64,000 nt of DNA from Pseudo-nitzschia pungens (GCA_037355855.1 CM074764.1:1922001-1986000), one strand, 5' to 3'; counted from the stretch's first letter, positions 21,936 to 33,300 are shown. Numbers and translations: made by a program. Notes: generated by a model not told the origin, from the sequence alone.

Positions 21936-22325
21936 TAACAAGTTGTATAACTGGAAATTATGAGCTCTTATCATTCTATCTATCGAATCATGTGTTTTCT
22001 CTCTTTACATGATAACTCTCGATAATTGTATGTTGCTCGGTTCTTTATCTTCTTCAGTTAATACTTCAACTGTGTTCTTTGGATGTGTTCTTTGGATACT
22101 TCAATATCTTGCGCACCTCTGGGCGCGCCATACGGTACTGTTGTATGGCTTATATGTGCGTGCGGTACTGTTGCACGACTTCTTTCTGTTTCTACGCGCG
22201 GTACTGTTGCGCTCACTGTCTGTTTCTACGCGCGATACTGTTGCGCTCACTGTCTGTTTCTACGCGCGGTACTGTTGCGCTCACTTTCTGTTTCTTATTA
22301 CTTAACAACCTTGTTCTGTGTTGTT
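21936..22325 (-). repeat. 3' LTR of element D
   Basis: The 389-bp core is AACAAGTTGTATAACTGG…CTGTGTTGTT, with one extra outer T. The termini AACAA/TTGTT are inverted but lack TG…CA. It carries three tandem copies of about 37 bp (CTGTTTCTACGCGCGGTACT…) at about 22186-22295, which lie in U3. Confidence 0.85.
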
Positions 22326-22441
22326 CCCTCCTTAATATGTGCTGTAAGAATTCTAGAAATGGGGAACATAGAATGGCTGAGGCACATATTACTGTTTCAT
22401 GATTAAAATGTTTTTCTTATATAATTCTTTTTGCACTTATC

Positions 22442-22606
22442 TTATTTGGTCATGAATTCATTGACGAGACTGTGGAAGGCTGTTTGTCCCAAAGGCTTGG
22501 TGAGGATGTCTGCATAGTTATCTTGGGATCGGATGTGGTTGACAGAGATGACCTTTCCTGCTTGGTTCTCGCGCACAAAGTGGTATGCCAAAGCAATTGA
22601 TTTCTT
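22442..22606 (-). pseudogene. D pol, RNase H C-terminal end
   Basis: On the minus strand it reads KSIALAYHFVREN … VNHIRSQDNYADILTKPLG and ends at TAA (22442-22444). This is the typical Copia pol C-terminus (ADILTKPL). It is separated from the rest of D pol at 28196 by element E, and removing E with one TSD keeps the frame open. Confidence 0.9.
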
Positions 22607-22863
22607 TGTGACGGGCTAGTGTAACTAGCAGTCACGATTAAATAATTAACCGAATCCCACATACGAGCTGACCGGTGTTTGAATACAAATATTCAAACTG
22701 TACGCCGGACGCTCCAGCAATGCATGTGCGCCGTTATTCAAATAGTAACAAGGCGCGCTCGTGTGTATTCAAACGTTCACACGAAAACTGAAATGCTCTT
22801 TTAAGAGTTAACGATTAGTCACAATTTTCATACTACTCCGAAATTCTACTTTAGACCGTAACA
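22607..22863 (+). repeat. 5' LTR of Gypsy element E
   Basis: 257 bp, TGTGACGGGC…GACCGTAACA. It begins with a hairpin (GTGAC, GCTAGT, loop GTA, ACTAGC, GTCAC). It holds the palindrome TTTGAATACAAATATTCAAA and further TATTCAAA copies, which may be promoter elements. Confidence 0.95.
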
Positions 22864-22879
22864 CAGTAATTACTGTTTG
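22861..22879 (+). promoter_or_regulatory. Palindrome at the PBS position of E
   Basis: The palindrome ACAGTAATTACTGT (22863-22876) begins with the last LTR base, where a tRNA primer site is expected. No tRNA 3' end is recognised. The same palindrome adjoins F's 5' LTR at 36496-36509. Confidence 0.5.
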
Positions 22880-22975
22880 TGCTTTACAGTAGAAACAGTA
22901 GAACTCAGTACTGAATTCAAGCCAAACCCCCCTTATCCTCAACAAAACAAGCACCTTGTATCTCCAACAAGCAAC

Positions 22976-24013
22976 ATGGCAGGTATCTACAGAGATCCCC
23001 CCATCACCTATAAGAGCTCCTTCGATCGAACCAAGCCTAAGCTCTTCACCCTGTATAACGTCGACGATGATCGAACCGACAGCATGAAGGTCCCTCTGTT
23101 TACGGAGACAGGAGGACTCGAAGAACTGCTCTTTGTGGAGGAGTCCTTTCGAAACGCCGCTAAGCTCCTAAGACTTCCCACTGAGATATATCTAACCCAC
23201 TTCAGCCGATGCCTCACTACAGACGCGCAGAGCAAGTGGAATGACATGATAAAGGACCCACTGGATCCAGAAGAATACCAATACGAACAAGAAGAGATGG
23301 GAGGATACGAACAGGCATTCCTTGACTTCACCAAGCTCTACTGCAATGCCAGAGACGCCAGAGACATCATGCATACTTATCTCAGAAGCCCCGAATGCAG
23401 GAAGACGCCATCAGTCACCTGCAAAGAACACGCAGATCGGATCCTTATCCTCATGAAATATACTCAGAAATTAGATGGGAGCAGCGCTCCCCTCTCAAGA
23501 GTGGAGAAACTCACCATTCTCCTCCACTCCTTCCCATCCTCATGGATAGAGAGCTATGGAATCATCCACAGTGGAATTCAAGAAGACACCACAGTACAGC
23601 ACATCGTCGATCACATGAGCTGCCACGAGCGCCAAGCCAACAAAAAGAGCAACAAAAATAACAACAAACAGCAGAAGCGCTCGAACAATTCCAACAGCGA
23701 TAACAACAGCAACTCGCGCAAACGCAACTCGCATAACCACAAGGGCAACAACAACAAGAAGAAATCCAACCCTTGTAGGATCCCCGGTCACAACCATGAT
23801 TGGTCGGAGTGCTCGAAGAACAAGTACTCCAAGAACTACAACAAGCCTCCTCACTCCAAACAAACTGAGACCTTTCACACCCAAGCTCACCTTATCTCCG
23901 GAAGCAATGAAGCCTTCCAAGCCCATATGAGAGCAGCCATGGAATCCTACCACACCGCTCATGGAGGCCGGACCGAAAGAAATATCGATGGGGAACTCGT
24001 ATGGCTCCCTTGA
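22976..24013 (+). CDS. Gag of Gypsy element E
   Basis: 345 residues from the ATG at 22976 (MAGIYRDPPITYKSS), which aligns with the start of F's gag. An in-frame upstream ATG at 22877 is not conserved in F. The protein has a capsid-like helical region, a basic Asn/Lys-rich linker (about residues 220-265) and a knuckle-like motif CRIPGHNHDWSEC. This matches the degenerate C…H…H…C fingers seen in several algal and fungal Gypsy Gags, not a classical CCHC. It ends with LVWLP and TGA, followed by C (TGA CTC), in the same frame as pol. Confidence 0.9.
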   Translation: MAGIYRDPPITYKSSFDRTKPKLFTLYNVDDDRTDSMKVPLFTETGGLEELLFVEESFRNAAKLLRLPTEIYLTHFSRCLTTDAQSKWNDMIKDPLDPEEYQYEQEEMGGYEQAFLDFTKLYCNARDARDIMHTYLRSPECRKTPSVTCKEHADRILILMKYTQKLDGSSAPLSRVEKLTILLHSFPSSWIESYGIIHSGIQEDTTVQHIVDHMSCHERQANKKSNKNNNKQQKRSNNSNSDNNSNSRKRNSHNHKGNNNKKKSNPCRIPGHNHDWSECSKNKYSKNYNKPPHSKQTETFHTQAHLISGSNEAFQAHMRAAMESYHTAHGGRTERNIDGELVWLP

Positions 24014-27000
24014 CTCCAAGGCTCCAAGCCTTCGAAGAAGCCCCGGGCTTCAACAAAACCAGCAATCACCTTGCCTCCGGCTCCCCAGGAACTGGATGCC
24101 AGCACAGCCCTGCTGTCTGGGATGACGCATGGAGGAGATCTCCCAGATAAAGAGGGGAAGGAACCTACAGGATGGAGTATTCCTGTTGAAAGCTCAGCAA
24201 AGCCTGCAAACGCAGCAAAAACAATTGTTCGGACCATCCTACAGGATATATCGAACTCGGATCTGAATCGATCCAAGGGTACAACAGACGCATCAGCATC
24301 GATCAACGCGATCGATCGAAATAGAACAGCAGCAGCAACAAAAGGACCAACCTTGTCCCTGACAAGAAATTGGTCTACCGGTACAGCAAAAAATCTCTAT
24401 TGCAATCCCGGAAACTCCAAAGACTACACCAAAGGAGGTGCGCTGGAGCAAAATTATTTAAAGCTGCTGTCGACTGCTGGAAATACAACCAAAAATACAG
24501 CAGAACAGGCATCGAGTAAGAGCAACGTGGCTCCTATTCTTCTAACCAACGTACAGTACATACAAGGCATCCCTCTCAAAGCAAGACCACTACTAGCGCT
24601 GCTAGACAGTGGGTCCTCCGGAACACTAATCAACAAGAGAGCACTACCATTCGGAACCATACCAACCAGAAGCAACCATCAGGTTCTAACCACTACAGCA
24701 AATGGAACCTTCGATACTACAGAATACATCACCATGAAGAACATCAAGTTACAAGAGTTTGGCAACTACACCATCGACCTACAAGATGCAAGGCTCTTCC
24801 ACTCCCCCAACTGCAGATACGATCTCATACTAGGCAGAGACTTCCTCCACCTGGCACAGATCAATCTCCTATTCAAAGAAGGAACAGTTCAGTGGATGGA
24901 CAGAACCATTCCCATGAAGGATACATCCCTATACCATGAAACCGACTACACCATGCTCATGGAAGAACTCGAAGATGCCGAACTCTTTGCTGATGATCTC
25001 TCATTTGCCAATCCATACAAGTCCAAGGTCATCCTCGATCGAGCCTACCAAGAAACAGATCCATCCACAGTGGCACAGCAGCAGTCCCACATGTCTAAAC
25101 AAGAGCAGCAGCAGTTCCAAGCAATACTAAACAAGTACCCGAACGTCTTCAATGGGGAACTCGGCAAGTACCCACACAAGCAAATCTCTCTCAGACTCAA
25201 GCCCGGATCCAAACCCATACACAAGAAGCCTTATCCAGTTGCATACAAAAGAGAAGACCTATTCAAAAGAGAGCTCCAGAATCTTTGTAATGATGGAGTA
25301 CTCAAAAGATGCACCGGACCAGCTGAATGGGCGTTCCCAACCTTCATAGTACCAAAGAAAGACAACAGAGTCAGATGGGTATCAGACTTCAGAGAACTAA
25401 ATGAACTACTTGAAAGACGTCCTTATCCAATCCCCCGGATACAGGATATCATGAACAAGAGGGGCAAGTACACTCACTTCACCAAGATTGACTTGTCCAT
25501 GCAATACTACTGCTTTGAACTGGATGACGCAAGCAAGAAGCTCTGTACCATAGTAACTCCATATGGTTGCTATGAATATCAAAGACTACCAATGGGTGTC
25601 AAAGTCTCTCCAGATGTTGCCCAGCAACTAATGGAAGATATCCTACAAGACACTGATTGCACTGTTTATATTGATGACATTGGCATCTGGACCAATGGAT
25701 CCTTTGACCTCCACATGAAAACCATTGACAAGGTCTTAGACCGGCTCAACCAAAATGGACTTAAATGCAATCCACTCAAATGTGACTGGGCTGTACAGGA
25801 AACTGACTTCCTTGGATACTGGATGACTCCTACTGCAGTCAAGCCGTGGCGCAAGAAGATAGAAGCCATCCTACACATGGACCGGCCCAGAACTGTGACC
25901 CAAGTCAAGTCCTTTCTAGGAGCAGTAGGATATTACAGAGATATGTGGCCTCGCAGATCTCATGTCCTGGCTCCTCTATTTGACATAACAGGGACCCCCA
26001 AGAAAACTCCTCAAGCAGCCGCCATCAAAGGCAAGCAAAGGAAAGCCCCTTCAGCTTTCACTTGGGGCCCTGCTCAAGACAAAGCCTTTCAAGAAATGAA
26101 AGCCATGGTGGCAGCAGATGCGCTGAACACCTATCCAGACCTTAACAAGCCCTTTGAACTGTACACGGACGCCTCCGACCTGCAACTAGGTGCTGCCATA
26201 CTACAAGATGGCAAGCCCATTGCATACTGGTCCAAGAAACTATCTGATGCCCAAAAGAACTATACTACAATGGAGAAAGAACTCCTAGCCACAGTACTCT
26301 GCTGCAAAGAGTACAGAAAGATGCTCCTCGGTGGCGTCATCAATGTATACACTGACCATAAGAACCTTACCTTCAGAACCCTCTCAGTCCAACGAGTCCT
26401 CCGATGGAGACTATTCCTCGAAGAATTCGGCGTCAACCTCACCTATGTGGAAGGCAAGAAGAATGTTCTTGCTGATGCCTTCTCCAGACTCCCCCGGATG
26501 GATCCACCTACTGAAGGGAAGAAAGCCCTCTCAAAGGGCACCTTAATCGATTTCTTGAAACTTGAAGTTCCTAAACAAGATGAAGAACTGTTTCTAACAG
26601 AGTTCCCGAATCTCTTCCAGCACTTATGCAATGACGCAGATCAGGAATTACACTCCTGCCTGCTGAACAATGAGTGTCTTATTAACCTACCAAACAACCA
26701 GGACCTACAATGCCCGGTTAACTACTCCAACATCTATCTCCATCAACAAAAGGATCCAACCATCAAGTTCAAGATTCAGTCCAAAGCCTTCTTCTACCAA
26801 GAACTGGAAGGCAATAGTATACTCTGCTACGCAAACCAATCCAATCCCGAATGCTGGAGAATCTACATCCCAGCATCCCTCACCAATGATACCATCAAAT
26901 GGTATCACCTCCTGTTGGGTCATTGTGGATCCACCAGATTACATCAAACTATATCAGCCCGCTTCTACGCTGACAACTTAACCAGCCTATGCAAGTCCTA

Positions 27001-27907
27001 CATATGCCCAGACCACTGCATCAAATACAAGAACCAGCAAACTAAGTATGGCAAGCTACCACCGAAAGAAGCCCCCCTAGCACCATTCAACGAGGTGCAT
27101 GTGGATTTGATAGGCCCATGGAAAATAACAGCGCAGGGCAAGAACTACAACTTCAAAGCCCTAACCTGCATTGATCCGGTAACTAACCTCCTAGAAATTA
27201 TCCGGATCAGAGACAAGTCCTCCCAGCATATATCAGACCAATTCAAAAACTGCTGGCTATCAAGATACCCAAGACCTATCAAGTGTATCCATGATAATGG
27301 TGGTGAGTTCTTAGGAGCTGAATTTCAAACTACCCTCAAGCAGTATGGAATTCACTCAGTTCCTACAACAGTAAAGAACCCCCAGTCAAATGCCATATGC
27401 GAGCGCGTCCATCATACAGTGGCAGATATCCTACGAGTCCTTGTGCATGTTAATCCTCCACAAGCAAATACCAGAGCCAGTCAGCTCATGGATAATGCTC
27501 TCGCGACTTGCATGCATGCTTCCAGATGCGCTGTTAATGCTGCCTTACAGGCATCCCCTGGATCCCTTGTATTCAATCGGGACATGCTGATAGATTTGCC
27601 CTTAACCTCCAACCTAATGGCACTACAACAGCTAAGACAGCAGGGGATTAATAAGGCTCTACTCAGAGACAATGCCAAGCGCAAGGAACATATCTTTCAA
27701 CCCAACGACAAGGTATGGATGCAAGAACCGGACCCGGACAAGCTACAGCCAAGACAAACTGGACCCTTCTTGATCCAGCAAGTCAACGAGAATGGCACAG
27801 TTAAATTGCAGAAAGCCCCCTCAATAGTGGAAACAGTGAACATCCGAAAGCTGACCCCCTATAAGGAACCGGAGTCGGAATCAACGGCTATTCACTGGTC
27901 AACTTAG
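24014..27907 (+). CDS. Pol of Gypsy element E
   Basis: An open frame continuous with gag through one TGA; no ATG lies near its beginning. Domains in order: aspartic protease (ALLDSGSSGTLIN); reverse transcriptase (FTKIDLSMQYYCFEL … PMGVKVSPDVAQQ … YIDDIGIW at about 25668); RNase H (ELYTDASDLQLGAAI … TMEKELLA … YTDHKNL). These are followed by integrase with HX4H (HLLLGH), cysteine pairs and the D,D35E residues in HVDLIGPW, IHDNGGEF and CERVHHT. The C-terminal region (DKVWMQEPDPDKLQPR … VNIRKLTPYKE) resembles a Gypsy integrase tail; no chromodomain is evident. The RT-RNaseH-IN order defines Ty3/Gypsy. The product would cleave, copy and integrate the element. Confidence 0.95.
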   Translation, partial: LQGSKPSKKPRASTKPAITLPPAPQELDASTALLSGMTHGGDLPDKEGKEPTGWSIPVESSAKPANAAKTIVRTILQDISNSDLNRSKGTTDASASINAIDRNRTAAATKGPTLSLTRNWSTGTAKNLYCNPGNSKDYTKGGALEQNYLKLLSTAGNTTKNTAEQASSKSNVAPILLTNVQYIQGIPLKARPLLALLDSGSSGTLINKRALPFGTIPTRSNHQVLTTTANGTFDTTEYITMKNIKLQEFGNYTIDLQDARLFHSPNCRYDLILGRDFLHLAQINLLFKEGTVQWMDRTIPMKDTSLYHETDYTMLMEELEDAELFADDLSFANPYKSKVILDRAYQETDPSTVAQQQSHMSKQEQQQFQAILNKYPNVFNGELGKYPHKQISLRLKPGSKPIHKKPYPVAYKREDLFKRELQNLCNDGVLKRCTGPAEWAFPTFIVPKKDNRVRWVSDFRELNELLERRPYPIPRIQDIMNKRGKYTHFTKIDLSMQYYCFELDDASKKLCTIVTPYGCYEYQRLPMGVKVSPDVAQQLMEDILQDTDCTVYIDDIGIWTNGSFDLHMKTIDKVLDRLNQNGLKCNPLKCDWAVQETDFLGYWMTPTAVKPWRKKIEAILHMDRPRTVTQVKSFLGAVGYYRDMWPRRSHVLAPLFDITGTPKKTPQAAAIKGKQRKAPSAFTWGPAQDKAFQEMKAMVAADALNTYPDLNKPFELYTDASDLQLGAAILQDGKPIAYWSKKLSDAQKNYTTMEKELLATVLCCKEYRKMLLGGVINVYTDHKNLTFRTLSVQRVLRWRLFLEEFGVNLTYVEGKKNVLADAFSRLPRMDPPTEGKKALSKGTLIDFLKLEVPKQDEELFLTEFPNLFQHLCNDADQELHSCLLNNECLINLPNNQDLQCPVNYSNIYLHQQKDPTIKFKIQSKAFFYQELEGNSILCYANQSNPECWRIYIPASLTNDTIKWYHLLLGHCGSTRLHQTISARFYADNLTSLCKSYICPDHCIKYKNQQTKYGKLPPKEAPLAPFNEVHVDLIGPWKITAQGKNYNFKALTCIDPVTNLLEIIRIRDKSSQHISDQFKNCWLSRYPRPIKCIHDNGGEFLGAEFQTTLKQYGIHSVPTTVKNPQSNAICERVHHTVADILRVLVHVNPPQANTRASQLMDNALATCMHASRCAVNAALQASPGSLVFNRDMLIDLPLTSNLMALQQLRQQGINKALLRDNAKRKEHIFQPNDKVWMQEPDPDKLQPRQTGPFLIQQVNENGTVKLQKAPSIVETVNIRKLTPYKEPESESTAIHWST

Positions 27908-27938
27908 TAAGCAGGCTTCGTCTAATCATGAGGCACTA

Positions 27939-28195
27939 TGTGACGGGCTAGTGTAACTAGCAGTCACGATTAAATAATTAACCGAATCCCACATACGAGC
28001 TGACCGGTGTTTGAATACAAATATTCAAACTGTACGCCGGACGCTCCAGCAATGCATGTGCGCCGTTATTCAAATAGTAACAAGGCGCGCTCGTGTGTAT
28101 TCAAACGTTCACACGAAAACTGAAATGCTCTTTTAAGAGTTAACGATTAGTCACAATTTTCATACTACTCCGAAATTCTACTTTAGACCGTAACA
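27939..28195 (+). repeat. 3' LTR of Gypsy element E
   Basis: 257 bp, identical by eye to the 5' LTR, followed by the TSD TTCTT. Confidence 0.95.
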
Positions 28196-30399
28196 TTCTT
28201 ATTCAAGGAGCTTGCAGGATTGGTTGAATTCAGCACCACACTCTTGTTGTCCACATAGATATCTGCTGGCTTGGTGATGGAAACTCCCATGGATCTCAAA
28301 TGGTATCTCAATCTGATTGCCAAAGCCACTGCATCCTTCAGGGCTGTAAACTCAGCGCCGAAAGTACTGGTGTGAACTGAGGTCTGGCGTTTGGATTTCC
28401 AGTACACCGGTGTGGATCCAACAAATGCAATAAGTCCTGTAATGCTTCTGCCTGTCACCAAGTCATGTGCATGATCACTGTCACAAAAGATTGTAATCTG
28501 CAATTCTTTTACCTTTGCAATTGGGAACATAGGATCAAGCTCTTCCTTGTAATACTTATATTGATGAGTGAAATCCTCCATCCTTGTTGGTTCTTCATTG
28601 ACTGTAGTTCTTGGTGGTCTTGGATCCACGACTAGGCCTTTGTTTTTATACTTCTTGAGATATCCAAGTATATATCTTGCCATTTCAAGGTGATTCTTTC
28701 TGGGACTCGCTGAAAATCTGGATAAGGAGGATACTGCATATGTGATATCAATTCTCCCGGTCAACACCACCCATTGGCACAAACCTATGATATGTTGAAA
28801 TTCCTTGTGCTCTGTTACATCCAGGAATTCGGATGTATCCAGTTCTGGTCTGCAATCTGGATGCATGGGGACATGGTTTGGGTGAAGGGTGAGTCCATGC
28901 TTGATTTCATACTTCCTTAGAACTTCTGTGATGTAAGATCCCGAATTGAGAAGAATTCTGCCATCCTTGATTTGTCTCACACTTGTTCCAAGATAGTACT
29001 GTGGCTTTTCTTCAATATTTCTCAGGGCAAATTCCTGTTCAATGAGTGCAATCCAGTTCTCAGGTTTCTTTGCAACAACAATCAAATCATCCACATGAGT
29101 TGCAATGTAACAATACCCTTCCCCTTCAGGCTCTGGGCGCATCCATAAATCAGGATCTGCGCGCGATGGTCTGAACCCTAAACCTGCAAGTGTATCGGCA
29201 AAGAAATCCATGTACGCTCTGCTGCTTCCAGCAAGACCATACAAAGCACGTTGTATTTCAACTTTGCAACCCTTGTTTTTGCCAAAAACATCATCTGCCC
29301 AACACCATACCTTCTCTTGGTTAGGGGCTGTAGGAAATGCATTCCCCACATCTGCTGTCATTAAATCAAGCTTCTGGTGCTGCGCAATTAGGAATAACAG
29401 GAATACAGAGAGACTGTCCACTTGGCTGGAATAAGTGTTGACATGACTGGAGTCAACCAAATGCCCTCCTGCAACTAAACGCGATTTGTATCTTCGGTCT
29501 TCACTCTTTACATCCCAGATCATTTTGAGCTTGACTTCTTGCCATCCTTCGGATTCTGGGAATTCTGTTGCTGGATCATGAAATTTGAAACACTCCAATC
29601 TCTCCAAGTTTTCCATTTCCTTGTCAATGCTCTCTTGCCATTTCTTATTTCCAGCTTCCAGATCAAACTGCACACACTGCTGGTAGGTGTTTGGAATCTT
29701 GATGCCAAATTTCTCTCGTTGTTTCTTTGCTGCAAGCCGTTGGTTTCTGGATAACAATCTTTTCTTTTTCTTGCTTGGATTTTGAAGGGCTCTCCGAAGT
29801 TTCTTTGGAAGTTTGATATTGGTGGTCTTGCTATGGACTTGAGACATTTGCTGAACCCTCCTCATCCTGCGCACAATGCTGCTGTTTTCCTTTAAAATTG
29901 AGTCAGCCCATGTACCCAGTGGTCCACTTGAGCGTCTGCTGCTGTTTTCCACAATGTACATCTTGATGTATTTTGCACAAGCAACAGGTTGGTCCTTTTG
30001 CAAAACAGTAAGTGGAATGTCCATGACAACTGTGCCAACATCAGTGACAAATTGAGCCTTGAAAATCAACATCCCTTCTTTCCAATGGTGGTTGAGGATC
30101 TTCCTAAATTCGCTGGTCAAGTTTTGGTCTGTGCTCTCAAGAATATCCAGGTGGGACTCTGCATTGTTGGTGCAATCAAGGTCTTTTGGTAGGGCTTCCT
30201 CTTCATCTTGTTCAGCGCTTGGTTCCTCTTCTTCTTCGGGATCCAACTCGTCTGGATCTTCCGCATCAGTTGTAACTCCTGCATCCATGTCATCATCCTT
30301 GGTTTCAAAATTCTGTTTCAAGAAGGTTTCCAAATTGCTCGTAGAGTGTTCCATGCCTGTTGAATCAGCTGCAAATTCCTCCCCTGAAACTAAGATGGG
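28196..30399 (-). pseudogene. D pol: reverse transcriptase and RNase H
   Basis: Minus-strand Copia RT/RNase H. The RT start is marked by QCVQFDLEAGNKKWQESIDKEM and the classic ADVGNAF … RALYGLAGSSRAYMDFF segments. The catalytic motif is THVDDLIVV. RNase H contains CDSDHAHDLVTGRSITG, HTSTFGAEFTALKDAV and IYVDNKSVVLN. The upstream end overlaps the gag-integrase frame in the -1 frame, with open sequence from about 30399 and no suitable ATG, so a frameshift is needed to express it. Element E cuts the C-terminus at 28196. Confidence 0.9.
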
Positions 30400-33300
30400 G
30401 ACTTCATCAGTGCTTTCGATATGGTTCTTTCCTTCTCAGCAACAGTCAATTCAAACTTGCTTGGATCATCATTGAGGACTTCTTTTTCAGTTCCAATATT
30501 CTCCCTCCTGGTTCTGACAACTGAGCGCATGAGGATCTGGCGCTTGGTCTTCTTAGAATCTGGTTCAGTTAAAATGTAGTATGTCATGGCGTCGCCACAG
30601 GAATCAGCAAAAGCTAAAAATCTCCCCTTCAACATGCTGTCTTTGGGAACCTTGTTTTGTGGTTGGTAGTACCAGATGGGCTCGTAGAAGTGGAAACGCA
30701 AGTGTGAGATATCCGGGGTCCATCCACGTGAAACTTCAGATGGGGTCTTCCAATTCAAAGATGCACGAGAACAAACATTATTCACTTGACAAACCCATTT
30801 TGCACACCAATGCGCCAAGGATTTAGGAGCTTTGAACATTGCCAAACAGTTGGAGATCATCTTGCTAAGTCTCCCCCATTCTGGTTCAGCCGGATTTTGG
30901 TGTTTGTAGTGTGGTTGGCTTGTCCTGGATCTAGTGGCAACTCTGGCTTCCCGCAACACTTCACTCCACTTCACCCCTGTCTCTGCTTGCGCATTGTCAC
31001 TGATCATAGTATCTGGAGCACCATGCTCTCTGAGGTAATCCTTCAAGGCAGTAGTACATTGGGACACTTGTTTTAGTGGGTGGAAAGACCACTTCTTGGA
31101 CTTCACACCAGAGAAGAACTGACCACCATTATGCCCTTGGCTTGTCTTTTCAGAGAAGAAAGTATAATCTGTGGCAACTGATTCATTTTGTCGTGGGTAA
31201 TGGAAGCCTCTGAAACGCTTCCTATAGTGCTTCCTGGGGATATCCCTGTTCTCTTCTTCAATCTCTGTATAGAATTGGGTTGTATTTTCCAAAGTCTTCT
31301 TTACCACCCTCTCAGGGAGCATTGCCATTCTCTTCCTTAGTTCCAGCATGGGTAGTTGGCCGAAACTGAACTTCTGAAAATTCCTCTTGCGTCTGAGCAT
31401 AGGGTATTCTCTGAGGTCTGGTGGTGCTGGGGAATTCAACTCAAACAGCTCCAAAGACTCCATGTCACCCTCTGTTGGTTTTGACAGCTTGAAAAACACC
31501 TTCTCTTCATCATGCCAAAAGGGTAGGAACGTTGTGCCGATTTTGATTCCACAGTCTGGATATTGAGGTTGCACTCCAACTCTCACGCCATGATCTCCCA
31601 TATCCATGGATGTTAACAAAGACTCTCCTTCAGTGCTGTCCCGGTCTTCAGTGATAAAAGTTGCATAGTGGACCAATAAAAGAACTGGATCTTCTCTCCC
31701 GGGAACTGTTGCTTTGGTCACTGCACTCACAACTGGGTGTCCATCCATTACATCGCTGGACATAAATGGTTTCACTGCTGAGGTCAATCCTGTCTCTCCT
31801 CCGACCCGAATCCATGCCTTCTCAGTCACCGTAGGTCTATTTCCGCCTCCACTATCCATCAGTGCAATATTCTCTCCCTTGGAGATTTTCATGGGGAACC
31901 TTCTGGTTTTCCTTATTTCCTTCAGTCGCTGACTACGACGAGGCGTTGATATATTGGTTGAAACCTGCTGCTGCTGCCCTTGCTGCTCTCGCTGTTGCTC
32001 TTGCTGCTGCAGCGTCTGCATCTCTTCTTGCTCCTTCCCCTTTTCAATCATGTAGAAGCGCACTGCTTTGAGAGGCACACTGCCAACGGGGAATAATTCA
32101 GATTCGTCGATTGAGCCAACACTGTGGGCGTCGGTGTCACCATCGGCTTCAGGAACTGCTGGTGGAGCGGCGTCAGATACTGCTGGTGGAGCGGGAGGCC
32201 CTGGGAGTGGAGGAAGCTTGACGTCGAGCTCGGGCACGGGCACTGCTGCAATAGGTACTGTGGTATCCAACATCACACGACGGACACGACGGGGACGACC
32301 ACCACCTCGGCCATACATGCGTCGGGGAACATCGGTATTGCCCATGCCATCATCTTTGGGCTCTCCAATCTTGATACCATTGACGGGGCTGGGGAATTCA
32401 TCTGGTGGAGACTTGTGGCGGACAGCGTTGTTATATTTGAGGACATAGGTACGTTCAGAATCTTGTAAATTTCTCCATGTCTCTGGGGGAATCCTGAGAA
32501 TACCAAGCATGTTAGGATGAAGTGTAGTCCCGCCCAAAGAGAGGGTTCCTTGGGCCATTTGTCCATCAATGCGCCGGCGCTTTCCCTCGTACTGGAGTTG
32601 GAATGCCAATTCTTGGCGGCGTTTGGCTTCTGCACGACGGGCAATCCCTTTCCGAATGTTCGCTTGTTCTTGCTTACGGAGTTTCAGGACAAGGTCTTTC
32701 AGGGTCAGAGTGGACTGATGTTCCACCATGCTGTTTGTGGTATAGTCCAAAGAGGAGTCATGGATATTCTGGATGAAGAGGCTCTTTGCTTCACATTCTC
32801 GGATACCAAAATTGGGGATACGGTGGAGCTCGTAGTAAATCAACTCAAAACGGTTGATATAATCTGCAATATCACCGCCTTCATACAATTTGACGTTCGA
32901 GAGCTTCAGACGGAGTGTCTCTGCATGGGATTCTTGCTGGGAATTGGAGTCGTACCAATTAAGGAGTTCGTTCCATGCACGATGTCCATCGGTCTCATCT
33001 CGGTATTGGTTAACCTGCAAGTATGCCCGCCCGTTGCATGTGGCCGCTGCGATGGTGGAGTACAAAACGTGATTTCGATTTGGATCCTTTTCGGCTTCCG
33101 CTCTGCTGTTCATAACCTTTTTGAACCCAGTACCGTATAACACACTCTCCGCTTCAGCTTTCCATTTGACCCAGTTTGATTGACATCCGTCGAATGTCTT
33201 CACATCTCCTACACGGAGTGTCTGAAACCCTTCGCGTTCTTCTTTCTTTTTGAGTTCCTTCTCTAGTTTCGTGATCTTGTCTCATAGGGTTTCTTCAGTA

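Larger units (their letters stand above)
22607..28195 (+). mobile_element. Ty3/Gypsy LTR retrotransposon E (complete)
   Basis: A 5589-bp element with 257-bp LTRs that look identical and a TSD, TTCTT, at 22602-22606 and 28196-28200, inserted in the RNase H region of D. Gag (22976-24013) and pol (24014-27907) share one frame and are separated by a single TGA. It has all expected domains and may be active. Its closest relative in the window is F. Confidence 0.95.

Noticed and set aside
22013..22402. Short frames such as MDVFFGYFNILRTSGRAIRYCC
   Set aside because: They lie within the LTR of element D and recur exactly in the other LTR; no coding signal.
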